This document shows, one piece after another, positions 1 through 7,018 of a stretch of 64,000 nucleotides of DNA; the first letter of the stretch is position 1; the number at the start of each line of letters is the position of its first letter. Made by a program: the position numbers and the translations under genes. The notes under the pieces are model-generated. The model was not told the origin of the DNA. It ran no database searches and saw nothing but the letters and a program-made list of their open reading frames with translations. The stretch lies in assembly GCA_009774215.1 (NCBI GenBank), contig VSNH01000002.1, positions 1 through 64,000 on the forward strand, written 5' to 3'. The DNA comes from Lachnospiraceae bacterium. Lineage in GTDB: Bacteria > Bacillota > Clostridia > Lachnospirales > Lachnospiraceae.

Positions 1-150
1 GAGCATCCAGAATGGTTTACAGACACCGTTCCCTCTACAGGCGAGGGCAATTACGAAGATGTTGGCACCCCCGACAATGGTGTTATTCCAGAGTACACAG
101 TAGGCGAAAGTGGTTCTGAAGGTTTAGCTGACAATGTTACTGTTTACTAG
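1..150 (+). CDS. 3' end of an unknown protein (5' part outside window)
   Basis: Reading frame 1 is open from the window edge to a TAG at 148-150 and gives the last 49 residues of a protein. The fragment is acidic and rich in Gly, Thr and Pro, ending GLADNVTVY. I do not recognise it. The stop codon lies inside the CTAG target of the IS630 element that follows. Its first two bases (TA) are the duplicated target and its G is the first base of the insertion sequence, so the stop exists with or without the insertion. The perfect hairpin at 1431-1475, now beyond the element, was probably this gene's terminator. Confidence 0.6.
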   Translation, partial: EHPEWFTDTVPSTGEGNYEDVGTPDNGVIPEYTVGESGSEGLADNVTVY

Positions 151-166
151 TATAACATAAATTAAG

Positions 167-195
167 TTGTTGACATTTTCAGTATCTGGTATAAT
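167..195 (+). promoter_or_regulatory. Promoter of the IS630 transposase
   Basis: A TTGTTG -35 box at 167-172, inside the left inverted repeat, and a perfect TATAAT at 190-195 are separated by 17 bp. They lie 32 bases ahead of the transposase start. A TTGACA at 170-175 is also present but would leave only 14 bp of spacing. Confidence 0.6.
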
Positions 196-227
196 AGACT
201 TGCTCAATACATTTATGGAGGTCGATT

Positions 228-1391
228 ATGCCAGCATTACCTTATAGCATTACAATATCAGACGAAGAGCGCACCTATCTGAAATCATTGATCAAAACCA
301 GAACTATCCAGGCACAGGTTGTTGACCGCGCCCGCATGTTGTTATGGAAGTCGGAAGCCAAAACAGACAAAGCGATTGCAGACGGTCTGGGTGTTAGTGT
401 GAATACCGTCCGGCGCTGTATTGACCGTTATCTCAACAATGGAATCAACCTTGCCTTGTTTGATGACGACCGCTCCGGTCGTCCGGCTGAGGTTACCGAC
501 GATGCAAAATCATGGATTGTCAGTTTAGCCTGCCAAAAGCCCTGTGACCTTGGTTATGCCGCAGAATTATGGACACTGGGTGCGCTGCATAAACATATAC
601 AGACGCATGCTCAAGAAGCCGGCTATCCACGTTTAAAGACTGTTACAAAACCATGGCTTCAAAAATATCTCAAAAAGCTGGATATCAAACCGTTCAAGAT
701 CAAGTATTATCTTGAGCGGAAAGACCCTGATTTTGAGAACAAGATGCATGATGTCCTGTTGGTTTATAAACAAGTGGAGATGCAGCTTGATGATGATGGA
801 AATATCATCATACCGGACAACGGACATCTGATACATACGGTTTCGTATGATGAAAAACCCGGCATTCAGGCTATTGCCAACAAATATCCCGACCATAATC
901 CAACAGGAGAAAACGGCTATGTCCGCCGGGATTATGAGTATGTGCGGCTTGGAACGTTATCACTGCTTGCAGGGATTGATCTCTTGACAGGCGAGGCAAT
1001 CCCGCTGGTCAGCCAGACACACAAAAGTTCCGATTTTATCGGGTTTCTAAAGATTCTCAATGCAAAATACCCGGAGGGAGACACGATCCGGCTGATACTG
1101 GACAACCATTCAGCCCATACTTCAAAGGAGACACGTCAGTTTCTTGCAACATTGCCAGAAGACCGTTTTGTGTTTGTATATACCCCGACACACACCTCAT
1201 GGTTGAACATGATCGAAAGCTTCTTCAGCAAAATGACAAAGCAGATGTTAAAGGGCATCCGTGTCAGTTCGAAGGAGGAACTATCGGAACGAATATACCG
1301 CTATTTCGATGAGATCAATGCTGATCCGATCGTCTATCATTGGACATATAAGATGGACGAAATTGATCCTGATGAAGCGGCAACTTTTTAA
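228..1391 (+). CDS. IS630-family transposase
   Basis: This 387-residue protein catalyses cut-and-paste movement of the surrounding element. The N-terminal half (about residues 20-110) is a helix-turn-helix region of the kind that binds the terminal repeats. The C-terminal half is a DDE integrase-fold domain. Candidate catalytic residues are the Asp in SYDEKPGIQ, the Asp in LILDNHSAHTS and the Glu in WLNMIESFF, the order expected for the IS630/Tc1-mariner group. A GGAGGT ribosome binding site precedes the ATG at good spacing. Length is slightly above the usual 340-360 residues, and no frameshift is seen. Confidence 0.93.
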   Translation: MPALPYSITISDEERTYLKSLIKTRTIQAQVVDRARMLLWKSEAKTDKAIADGLGVSVNTVRRCIDRYLNNGINLALFDDDRSGRPAEVTDDAKSWIVSLACQKPCDLGYAAELWTLGALHKHIQTHAQEAGYPRLKTVTKPWLQKYLKKLDIKPFKIKYYLERKDPDFENKMHDVLLVYKQVEMQLDDDGNIIIPDNGHLIHTVSYDEKPGIQAIANKYPDHNPTGENGYVRRDYEYVRLGTLSLLAGIDLLTGEAIPLVSQTHKSSDFIGFLKILNAKYPEGDTIRLILDNHSAHTSKETRQFLATLPEDRFVFVYTPTHTSWLNMIESFFSKMTKQMLKGIRVSSKEELSERIYRYFDEINADPIVYHWTYKMDEIDPDEAATF

Positions 1392-1430
1392 ACTATCAAC
1401 AACTTAATATTTGCTGTACTAGCACACATA

Positions 1431-1475
1431 AAATTAGAATGAGCATTCAATCTAACAGGATGCTCATTCTAATTT
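1431..1475. terminator. Hairpin terminator separated from its gene by the IS
   Basis: A perfect 16-bp inverted repeat (1431-1446 and 1460-1475) encloses a 13-nt loop and is followed by an A/T-rich stretch. It lies just beyond the right end of the IS630 element and can act on both strands. Before the insertion it would have sat about 10 bases after the stop codon of the gene ending at 150. Confidence 0.8.
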
Positions 1476-1572
1476 CACTAAAAAATATTTTTAATTTCGT
1501 CACAACATCTATTTGTAATTTCCGATGTTTCGCGGTATAATAAAGAAAATAGATAGAAAGGGGTGTTCCTAT

Positions 1573-1815
1573 ATGGCAGAGCGATTAACCAGAGAACAAA
1601 TGGCAGAAAAATATCCTAATCAAAGTATAGGAATCACGAATATTAAATATGAAAACAATGACGGTGTAACAATAGAATCAGCGGAAGTAGTTTACACGCC
1701 AGAAGATAAAACGCCGGAAGAATTGCTTGCTTTACAAGTATCGGGTTCAGAGGACATTATGTGCTGGTATACTACAGGAAGTAAAGTAAATGTAGGAGTG
1801 TTGACACTGTGTTAA
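1573..1815 (+). CDS. Small hypothetical protein paired with a retropepsin-like protein
   Basis: I do not recognise this 80-residue protein, which begins MAERLTREQMAEKYPNQ. The start at 1573 is chosen because GAAAGGGG lies ahead of it. A longer frame from 1525 lacks a ribosome binding site. No membrane segment or signal peptide is visible, and the protein is acidic, with two Cys near its C-terminus. Its last bases overlap the GTG start of the next gene, so the two are probably translationally coupled and may work together. Confidence 0.6.
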   Translation: MAERLTREQMAEKYPNQSIGITNIKYENNDGVTIESAEVVYTPEDKTPEELLALQVSGSEDIMCWYTTGSKVNVGVLTLC

Positions 1816-2312
1816 AAGAAGAAATATATAATTTGGATACAAAAGAAAACAGTCCCGTGATCGTGTTACCGTGGTTTTATAATTGCAGGGTCTTAATTGA
1901 TACCGGCGCGACATTACCAATGTGGCTAAAAAGTATAACACCTTTGAAACTTAAGGGTGCAGTTAAAGAAAATCAAACGGTTAATTTGAATGGAGTAGGC
2001 GGCAGTTCAACAGGGGATTTATATAGAGTCAATTTTGACATGGGGAACATTCATTTTAAGAATTTGCCTATCGTACATAAAGAAATCAGCGTGGCGGATG
2101 CTTATATGATATTACCGGCGACTCTATTCGAGGGAATGATTTACGAGATTGATAATATCAGTCATAGATTGAAAATAAGGGTTGACGATAAAGAATATTA
2201 CAGAGACTTTAGGATAAAAGACAAAAGCGGCATACCATATATTTATCTGGCAAATACTTATGAGACAAAGGAAGATGCAGAGGCAGATTATAAATACAAT
2301 GAAATATTGTAA
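1809..2312 (+). CDS. Retropepsin-like aspartic protease domain protein
   Basis: The 167-residue protein carries the sequence VLIDTGATLP at about residues 28-37, which matches the D-T-G catalytic signature of clan AA (retropepsin-like) aspartic proteases. A hydrophobic stretch with a second conserved Gly follows (GVGGSSTG), resembling the flap region. Single-domain proteins of this kind act as dimers, each giving one Asp. No signal peptide is seen, so it is probably cytoplasmic. Start is the GTG at 1809 with AGGAG about 10 bases upstream. It overlaps the preceding small gene by 7 bases. The fold assignment is by motif only and the substrate is unknown. Confidence 0.65.
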   Translation: MLKEEIYNLDTKENSPVIVLPWFYNCRVLIDTGATLPMWLKSITPLKLKGAVKENQTVNLNGVGGSSTGDLYRVNFDMGNIHFKNLPIVHKEISVADAYMILPATLFEGMIYEIDNISHRLKIRVDDKEYYRDFRIKDKSGIPYIYLANTYETKEDAEADYKYNEIL

Positions 2313-2326
2313 GTGATAACAGTAAA

Positions 2327-2360
2327 GGGACACCACCCAACCAGTGAGTGTCTTTTTTCG
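2327..2360 (+). terminator. Weak terminator after the retropepsin-like gene
   Basis: A short GACAC/GTGTC stem with a long loop is followed by TTTTTTCG, beginning about 16 bases past the stop codon. The stem is short, so the call rests mainly on the U-run and position. Confidence 0.4.
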
Positions 2361-2389
2361 TGCTTAAAATTCATGTTGAAAGAAATTAA

Positions 2390-2426
2390 AGTGCACTTTT
2401 AATTTTGGAAATTTAACAGTGCACTG
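2390..2426. promoter_or_regulatory. Pair of AGTGCACT palindromes, possible operator
   Basis: AGTGCACT occurs at 2390-2397, flanked by nearly symmetric AATTAAA and TTTAATT, and again inside CAGTGCACTG at 2417-2426. The centres are about 28 bp apart. They lie 57-93 bases ahead of the SprT-like gene, a position that suits a repressor or a pair of DNA-binding dimers. Confidence 0.4.
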
Positions 2427-2482
2427 CCAAAATGTCGGCATTCCCGTGACAGGGCAGGAAAAAGGGAAGGGGGAGGTCGGTC

Positions 2483-3124
2483 ATGTTATCGGAGCAGAAT
2501 AAATTTCTGGAAACAGCTTACCGGGTACTGAACCACATTTATTTCGCGGACGAACTGCCGGAGGTGGTCATTACAATACAATCGTCACAGCGTACCTACG
2601 GGCATATTACGGTGAGAAAGATATGGAGGGATGAGTGGGACTGTTACCATGAAATCAACATCAGCGCGGAACACCTTAACCGACCGATCGAAAACATAAT
2701 CGCAACGCTTTTGCATGAATGTTGTCATTTGTATGCAATGGAAAACGATATCCGCGACACATCAAACGGGGGACGCTACCATAATAAGCGGTTTCGGCAG
2801 ATTGCGGAGGAACGTGACTTAAAAATAAGCCATGCGCAGTATATCGGATGGAGCGTGACCGAGCCGACCGAAAGACTGAAAGAAAAAATAAAAAAATACA
2901 ACTTAGACACACAATTTGATTATGTAAGAATGGGGGAAACCATGCAGGCGGGCGGCGGGCAGGACGGGGCAGGCGGTACGGACGGTACGGACGGGAAACT
3001 GCCAAAGAAGAAGAGCAGTACACGGAAATACCTTTGCGTTCGCTGCCATAACAGTGTGCGGGCAACAAAGGATGTGAACATCATGTGCATGGACTGCGGG
3101 CTCCAAATGATAAAGCAGGAATAG
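2483..3124 (+). CDS. SprT-like zinc metalloprotease
   Basis: The 213-residue protein has a SprT-like domain at about residues 5-130, with zinc-binding HECCH at 78-82 (an HExxH motif), and a C-terminal treble-clef or ribbon with CVRC and CMDC pairs at about 184-206. SprT/Spartan-type proteins cleave DNA-bound proteins or act in DNA metabolism. Versions of this size are common in integrative elements of Firmicutes. A linker rich in Gly and Asp at about 155-170 joins the two zinc modules. GGGGGAGG precedes the ATG. The role inside the element (for instance protecting or processing element DNA) is inferred. Confidence 0.8.
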   Translation: MLSEQNKFLETAYRVLNHIYFADELPEVVITIQSSQRTYGHITVRKIWRDEWDCYHEINISAEHLNRPIENIIATLLHECCHLYAMENDIRDTSNGGRYHNKRFRQIAEERDLKISHAQYIGWSVTEPTERLKEKIKKYNLDTQFDYVRMGETMQAGGGQDGAGGTDGTDGKLPKKKSSTRKYLCVRCHNSVRATKDVNIMCMDCGLQMIKQE

Positions 3125-3193
3125 GACGGTTGCCGGAATCCAGTAGCATGAGCCCTGTTAAAATAATTGTAGATTTTTGGACGGTTTGGCGTT

Positions 3194-3237
3194 ACCCTCA
3201 CACCCTGATAAAACAGGGATAGGTGAGGGTATTTTTA
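3194..3237 (+). terminator. Terminator downstream of the SprT-like gene
   Basis: ACCCTCAC at 3194-3201 pairs with GTGAGGGT at 3223-3230, with an inner CCTG/CAGG stem, followed by ATTTTTAT. It lies about 70 bases after the stop. The remaining stretch to 3502 holds no gene I can support. Confidence 0.75.
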
Positions 3238-3502
3238 TGTAACCAGTCAATTTAGATTATAATACATTCTCTCTGGGATAATTGGGAAATGGGAAAAATC
3301 AATAGAGACAAGATTGTTTTATGGGCAAGCGTGTCAAGGGCATGGTTTCAGTCTGATATCATAAGATACCTGAGTATTTCACAATTATAATTCGCCGGTG
3401 GCAGGAGTTATGCGCCGGTCACGTCAATTCGGCATAGGGAAGGAGGGCGGTCTTTCCACCTACCCCGGTTTTATCAAATTTTTACATGGAGGGCAGAATA
3501 GA

Positions 3503-3799
3503 ATGAGCATTGAATTATCGGAAGTGCAATGGGAAAAGATTCTGAAAGGCATGGAGGAAGTGATCGCCGTTTCCGTGTTATTGGAGAATGACTTGGGGAC
3601 ACAGAAAGATTTCCTGTCAGCTAATGCAGTGTGCATGATAAAAGAAAAAAGCAACGAAGTAAAGGATATGCTGATACTTATGGGGGAATGCAGAAACAGC
3701 CGCGCCCGCATGACTGGCGGAGACAGGACAGGGAGGAGATTTATATTTCACCGCGGGAAGAAAAAGAAAAGCGTGAAAAGAAAGCGCGGGGTATCCTAA
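3503..3799 (+). CDS. Small hypothetical protein of the mobile element
   Basis: This 98-residue protein begins MSIELSEVQW. The start at 3503 has a GGAGGGC site about 9 bases upstream, whereas the longer frame from 3398 has none. The first 70 residues look like a small helical domain. The last 25 are very basic (GKKKKSVKRKRG), which would suit nucleic-acid contact. I do not recognise the family. It lies in a run of small genes typical of conjugative or integrative elements. Confidence 0.5.
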   Translation: MSIELSEVQWEKILKGMEEVIAVSVLLENDLGTQKDFLSANAVCMIKEKSNEVKDMLILMGECRNSRARMTGGDRTGRRFIFHRGKKKKSVKRKRGVS

Positions 3800-3936
3800 A
3801 AAGCCCACCGTCACTTTGTACAATATTTTGCATAAACCCCGGCTATTCCCACCACAGACAGAAAGGTTACCCGGCGTTAAGATGTAGTTGCAGTTAAGAA
3901 ATGAAACAAAAAACTTAGAAAATGGAGGAAAACAGT

Positions 3937-4437
3937 ATGTGCATGTATTTAACTAATGGGAACTTTTTGGGACAGAGGCTGATCGGGTATGACTGCTATG
4001 AGAGCAAGAGCAAGGGATTTATCGGAATGAGCGAGAAGCAGATCATTGACAAGCTGAAAAAGGGCGAGCGGGTTTACGGTTTTGTACTCGGCAGGGAAGA
4101 GGATAAGGACGCGCTTGTTCTGGATGCAGACGGTTTCAATATGACCAATCTGCAGTTAAAGACGGGAGTAAACAACCTGTCATGGATGAATGAAAACGCT
4201 GAGTGCGATATGAACATCGCGCTGGTGGTGGTGACGGTGTCCGAGGAAAACGGCAAGCGGATGTATGAAGCGGTCAATGCCCGCCATGCAAGGGTATGGT
4301 ATGACGAGAGCAAGTTGAAAATGCTCATGGAACTGGGTGTGCCGGTTGCAGGGGTTAAACTGGTGAAGAATAAGCTGACGGCATGTGAAGGGGTTGCCGT
4401 GGACGGCAAGGAAGGAGAGGAGAAGGAAAGCGCCTGA
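3937..4437 (+). CDS. Conserved-looking hypothetical protein, 166 residues
   Basis: I do not recognise this protein. The start at 3937 is preferred over an in-frame ATG at 3922 because GGAGGA lies at 3924-3929. It starts MCMYLTNGNF, is mixed alpha/beta in appearance and lacks membrane segments. It has a charged C-terminal tail (DGKEGEEKESA). It lies between other small element genes and probably shares a transcript with the small membrane protein at 4506. Confidence 0.55.
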   Translation: MCMYLTNGNFLGQRLIGYDCYESKSKGFIGMSEKQIIDKLKKGERVYGFVLGREEDKDALVLDADGFNMTNLQLKTGVNNLSWMNENAECDMNIALVVVTVSEENGKRMYEAVNARHARVWYDESKLKMLMELGVPVAGVKLVKNKLTACEGVAVDGKEGEEKESA

Positions 4438-4505
4438 ACCGGGCGCTTTCCCCATCCGGGGACGGCCTGAAACCTTGGGAGAGCCGGGTAAAGGAGGGGT
4501 GATAC

Positions 4506-4643
4506 ATGGAAGGGCTGACAATGCTGATTGTGATAACACTCACCAATATCAGTTTATGCTGTGGTGTTTATCTGGGAAAGTCAATATTAAAAGCGATATG
4601 TAAAATCGTGGAGATCAAAGAACTTTTGGACGGAAAAGAATAG
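4506..4643 (+). CDS. Small single-span membrane protein (45 aa)
   Basis: A 45-codon frame starts at an ATG preceded by AAAGGAGGGG (4491-4500) at ideal spacing and ends TAG just ahead of a strong terminator. Residues 5-32 are mostly hydrophobic (LTMLIVITLTNISL followed by CCGVYLG), suggesting one membrane span, followed by a charged tail (EIKELLDGKE). The ribosome binding site and the terminator placement make it credible despite its size. Function unknown. Confidence 0.6.
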   Translation: MEGLTMLIVITLTNISLCCGVYLGKSILKAICKIVEIKELLDGKE

Positions 4644-4650
4644 ACGGCGG

Positions 4651-4688
4651 AAAATACCGGCGGGCAGAAACAGCCGCCGGTATTTTTT
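4651..4688 (+). terminator. Rho-independent terminator
   Basis: A 13-bp perfect stem (4651-4663 and 4674-4686, core ACCGGCGG/CCGCCGGT) has a 10-nt loop and runs into TTTTTTT. It closes the 3937-4643 gene pair. Confidence 0.9.
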
Positions 4689-4835
4689 TGCCCACATTCG
4701 GGAGAAAACGCTGTTTTGCTGTATGGTAACTTTGGGAGCGGTATACAAAAGGGGATGCGCCTGTAAGTATCGGCAACTGCGTCATACGGGGCATACGGGT
4801 GAATAAAAAATAAAACAATTTTGAGGAGGTGGCGT

Positions 4836-5126
4836 ATGAGTCCACAGGAACAGCTTAACATGATGGGGAAACAGCTTGAAATGGTTCTGAAACAGCTTGC
4901 CGATTTGCGGAAGATGGTGTCTCCTAAAAACGGGGGCGCGCCGAAGGTGGTGTACAAGCCGGTGGTTGTCGGTGTGAAAGATGTCAGTTCTGCTCAGCTT
5001 TTTGATGCCTATAAAAAAGGGCTGAACCTTGAACAACTCTGCCAGCTTGCAGACGGCAAGTACACGGCGGAGCAGATCGTTAAAAAACTACAGAAAATGG
5101 GGGGTACGATAACATGGGCGCGGTAA
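4836..5126 (+). CDS. Small hypothetical protein with coiled-coil start
   Basis: The 96-residue protein starts at 4836 behind AGGAGGTGG (4823-4831). Residues 1-30 (SPQEQLNMMGKQLEMVLKQL) are predicted helical with heptad-like spacing. The rest ends in a compact region (LEQLCQLADGKYTAEQIVKKL) that looks like a small helix-turn-helix-type fold. I do not recognise the family. It overlaps the next gene by 13 bases, so the two are likely coupled. Confidence 0.55.
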   Translation: MSPQEQLNMMGKQLEMVLKQLADLRKMVSPKNGGAPKVVYKPVVVGVKDVSSAQLFDAYKKGLNLEQLCQLADGKYTAEQIVKKLQKMGGTITWAR

Positions 5127-5281
5127 TAAAAGTAAATGGTATGGAAGTGCCGGAGAGTCTGGCGATCATTGACACGGCAAACAATGTGGTGACGTTACAG
5201 ACAATGTTAATCAGCGAGCAGAAGTTTGATGTTGATAAAATCCATGCGGAAGTCAATCTGTTCGGGGAAATTGAACTGTAA
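5114..5281 (+). CDS. Small hypothetical protein (55 aa)
   Basis: A 55-codon frame starts with ATG inside the end of the previous gene and ends TAA at 5279-5281, ahead of a strong terminator. The product begins MGAVIKVNGMEVPESLAI and ends EVNLFGEIEL. A GGGGGG-like stretch upstream could serve as a ribosome site. No family is recognised. The support is the overlap, the clean end before a terminator and coding-like composition. Confidence 0.45.
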   Translation: MGAVIKVNGMEVPESLAIIDTANNVVTLQTMLISEQKFDVDKIHAEVNLFGEIEL

Positions 5282-5300
5282 AGAAATGACGGAAAGGCAT

Positions 5301-5355
5301 AAGAGAACCAGACGCGACAGTGACCAAAAGTTGCGGTTGGTTCTCTTTTTCTTTT
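5301..5355 (+). terminator. Rho-independent terminator
   Basis: AAGAGAACCA at 5301-5310 pairs perfectly with TGGTTCTCTT at 5338-5347 and is followed by a T-rich run (TTTCTTTT). It ends the 4836-5281 gene pair. Confidence 0.85.
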
Positions 5356-5547
5356 AAGTTGGTGAAGTAAGTTTTTACACACTTGTTTTTTTAACATACA
5401 CTTGCTAAAGGTGTGTGTGATTTTTTTTCGGGCGAAAAGAGAGGGGTTGTGTGGTGAAACCATTAGTATTTTGAAAAAAGATATAAAAGGGGTGGAAGAT
5501 CAGGGAGGGCATAAAGGGGGCAGCTGAAAAACGACTGGTTGAGAAAA

Positions 5548-5627
5548 CCGCCTGCCTTTCCGGGTACATGGTCAGCCAGAAATGGCTTAACAGGATGGTT
5601 TTCATGGAGTAACCCGGATAAAGGCGG
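5548..5627. other. Noncoding stretch with a long imperfect hairpin
   Basis: Between 5356 and 5918 I see no gene I can support. Within it, arms at 5548-5565 and 5612-5627 pair (CCGCC...CGGGT against ACCCGG...GGCGG, with a 3-nt bulge). An inner AGCCA (5574-5578) and TGGCT (5583-5587) form a second small stem. The shape suggests a structured RNA or a small repeat element, but nothing identifies it. Confidence 0.35.
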
Positions 5628-5895
5628 GGCAGTTTCTACCTTATTATATATGCGGGCTGACTGCATAAAAAATGAGAGGGGCAGGATAAGAAGTCGGAAA
5701 CGCGGCGGCTTGTATCGGTCATTGGATGAGTGGAAGGGAGGGCATTGTGAAAAATAAAAATAGTTACAAAATCCGGGCTAGTTGAGAAGGACAGCCGACA
5801 TGAGGAGAGGGTGGGGAGTTAAAAAGGTTAAAAATAGCCGCCGGGGATTTGACCATTGCGATACTTTTGGTTTATCATGGAATTGTAATGTTGCA

Positions 5896-5926
5896 GTAAC
5901 CAAAATAAGGAGTGCTTTTTGGTTAC
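5896..5926 (+). promoter_or_regulatory. Hairpin with the ribosome binding site in its loop
   Basis: GTAACCAAAA (5896-5905) and TTTTGGTTAC (5917-5926) are perfect inverted repeats. The 11-nt loop contains AAGGAG and the right arm contains the TTG start of the next gene. As RNA it would sequester the start codon. As DNA it could be an operator. Confidence 0.5.
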
Positions 5927-6641
5927 CATGATTATAACAAAGTCAAAGGATGGGTTGGGCATGGTAGAAATTGATATACAACAGGAAGAGCCGAGCGATG
6001 CGGAAAAACGATTCAATAGTCAAGTGAATTATATAATTATAGAGAAGCTGTGGAAGTATATGCACCCACATGAAGACATCCAAAACTTGTATGAACTGCT
6101 TGACATCAACAAAAACGCCTACAGCCGTATCAGGACGGCGAATGAATTTCAGCAGGTCGATTTAGAAAAGCGTTGGAACAGAAAAAACAGCCCTATCAGT
6201 TCGATGGGGCTGTCAAGGGAGATTATGACGGGACAAGTTATGATGGAAATTGATGGAATCAAATGGGAGGAATGGGATAAGTACATCAGGTACCGTTATG
6301 AGGAAAAAGAGGAGGAAGACAAAAAAGGGAAGGAAGACAAAAAAAAGCGGATCAGATACATGCAGAACTTTAACAGGAAACTCCATGAGGTATTCAGGGA
6401 ACTGACGATAAACAAAAGTGATAAAAGAGACATAGCCAAGCTTTTTTATTTTTTTACTTACGGCAGGGCTGTTAATGCTGATATAGACGACATCGAGATG
6501 TTGGAACTGAAGGACAGTCTCAACAATGTTAATGTTGAAAAAATGAAAATATGTGATATGGAGTTAAAAAAGGAAGTATGCAGACTGTTGAGAGAGAAGT
6601 ATAAGCAACTGAATATTATCGTCGGCTATCAAGAATTATAA
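5919..6641 (+). CDS. Hypothetical protein of the mobile element, 240 residues
   Basis: I do not recognise this protein. It is highly charged, with a run of Glu and Lys at about residues 125-145 (EEKEEEDKKGKEDKKKR), and looks mostly helical. The TTG start at 5919 lies 6 bases after AAGGAG (5907-5912), which fits better than the ATG at 5928. Residues 45-75 (LYELLDINKNAYSRIRTA) might form a helix-turn-helix, so a regulatory role is possible. Translation is probably influenced by the hairpin that spans the start. Confidence 0.5.
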   Translation: MVTMIITKSKDGLGMVEIDIQQEEPSDAEKRFNSQVNYIIIEKLWKYMHPHEDIQNLYELLDINKNAYSRIRTANEFQQVDLEKRWNRKNSPISSMGLSREIMTGQVMMEIDGIKWEEWDKYIRYRYEEKEEEDKKGKEDKKKRIRYMQNFNRKLHEVFRELTINKSDKRDIAKLFYFFTYGRAVNADIDDIEMLELKDSLNNVNVEKMKICDMELKKEVCRLLREKYKQLNIIVGYQEL

Positions 6642-6654
6642 ATCCGACCTTTTA

Positions 6655-6680
6655 GGCACCCGTTTCGGGTGCTTTTTTTG
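6655..6680 (+). terminator. Rho-independent terminator
   Basis: A GCACCC/GGGTGC stem closed by a short GTTTC loop is followed by TTTTTTTG, starting 14 bases after the stop of the 5919-6641 gene. Confidence 0.9.
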
Positions 6681-6757
6681 TGAATAAAAAACTTTTTGAA
6701 AATTTTTTGAGAAATTTTGGGGCAAATATACTCATAAAGACAGAAAGAAAAAAACAC

Positions 6758-6808
6758 GAGTGACATAATTTGTTTAATGAGTGACAAGTGTAAATATAAT
6801 GAGTGATA
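6758..6808. repeat. Three GAGTGACA-type direct repeats
   Basis: GAGTGACA occurs at 6758-6765 and 6779-6786, and GAGTGATA at 6801-6808. The 21-22 bp spacing places all three on one face of the helix. They lie in the AT-rich, gene-free stretch 6681-7018 upstream of the next operon. This fits iteron-like or cooperative operator sites. Confidence 0.4.
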
Positions 6809-7018
6809 TGAAGATATAAGGAGGTATATAAAGGTGTTAGTATGTGGACGCATGACATAAAAATAGTGACGTGGTAAAATAAAATCATCAGGTGAGGGGA
6901 ACAGACAGAAGGGAGGAAGGACATTGACAAATACATACCGCCGGCAGTCGACTGATCGGGGTGCGGGGGATGTCATATGGAACTGTAAACGAGCAAAAGG
7001 AGAATGGAGGAACAAATT

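Larger units (their letters stand above)
150..1419 (+). mobile_element. Complete IS630-family insertion sequence
   Basis: A single transposase gene is flanked by 24-bp terminal inverted repeats. The left end begins GTATAACATAAATTAAG at 150 and the right end, at 1396-1419, is its imperfect reverse complement with 20 of 24 bases matching. TA dinucleotides flank the element (148-149 and 1420-1421), which fits the TA duplication and CTAG target preference known for IS630. Both ends and the DDE transposase look intact, so the element may still be active. Confidence 0.9.

Noticed and set aside
3631..3897. 88-codon frame overlapping the small basic protein at 3503
   Set aside because: It lies mostly in another frame of a better-supported gene and lacks a ribosome site.
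5539..5757. 72-codon frame in the 5356-5918 gap
   Set aside because: It overlaps the structured hairpin region and has no ribosome site; composition does not look coding.
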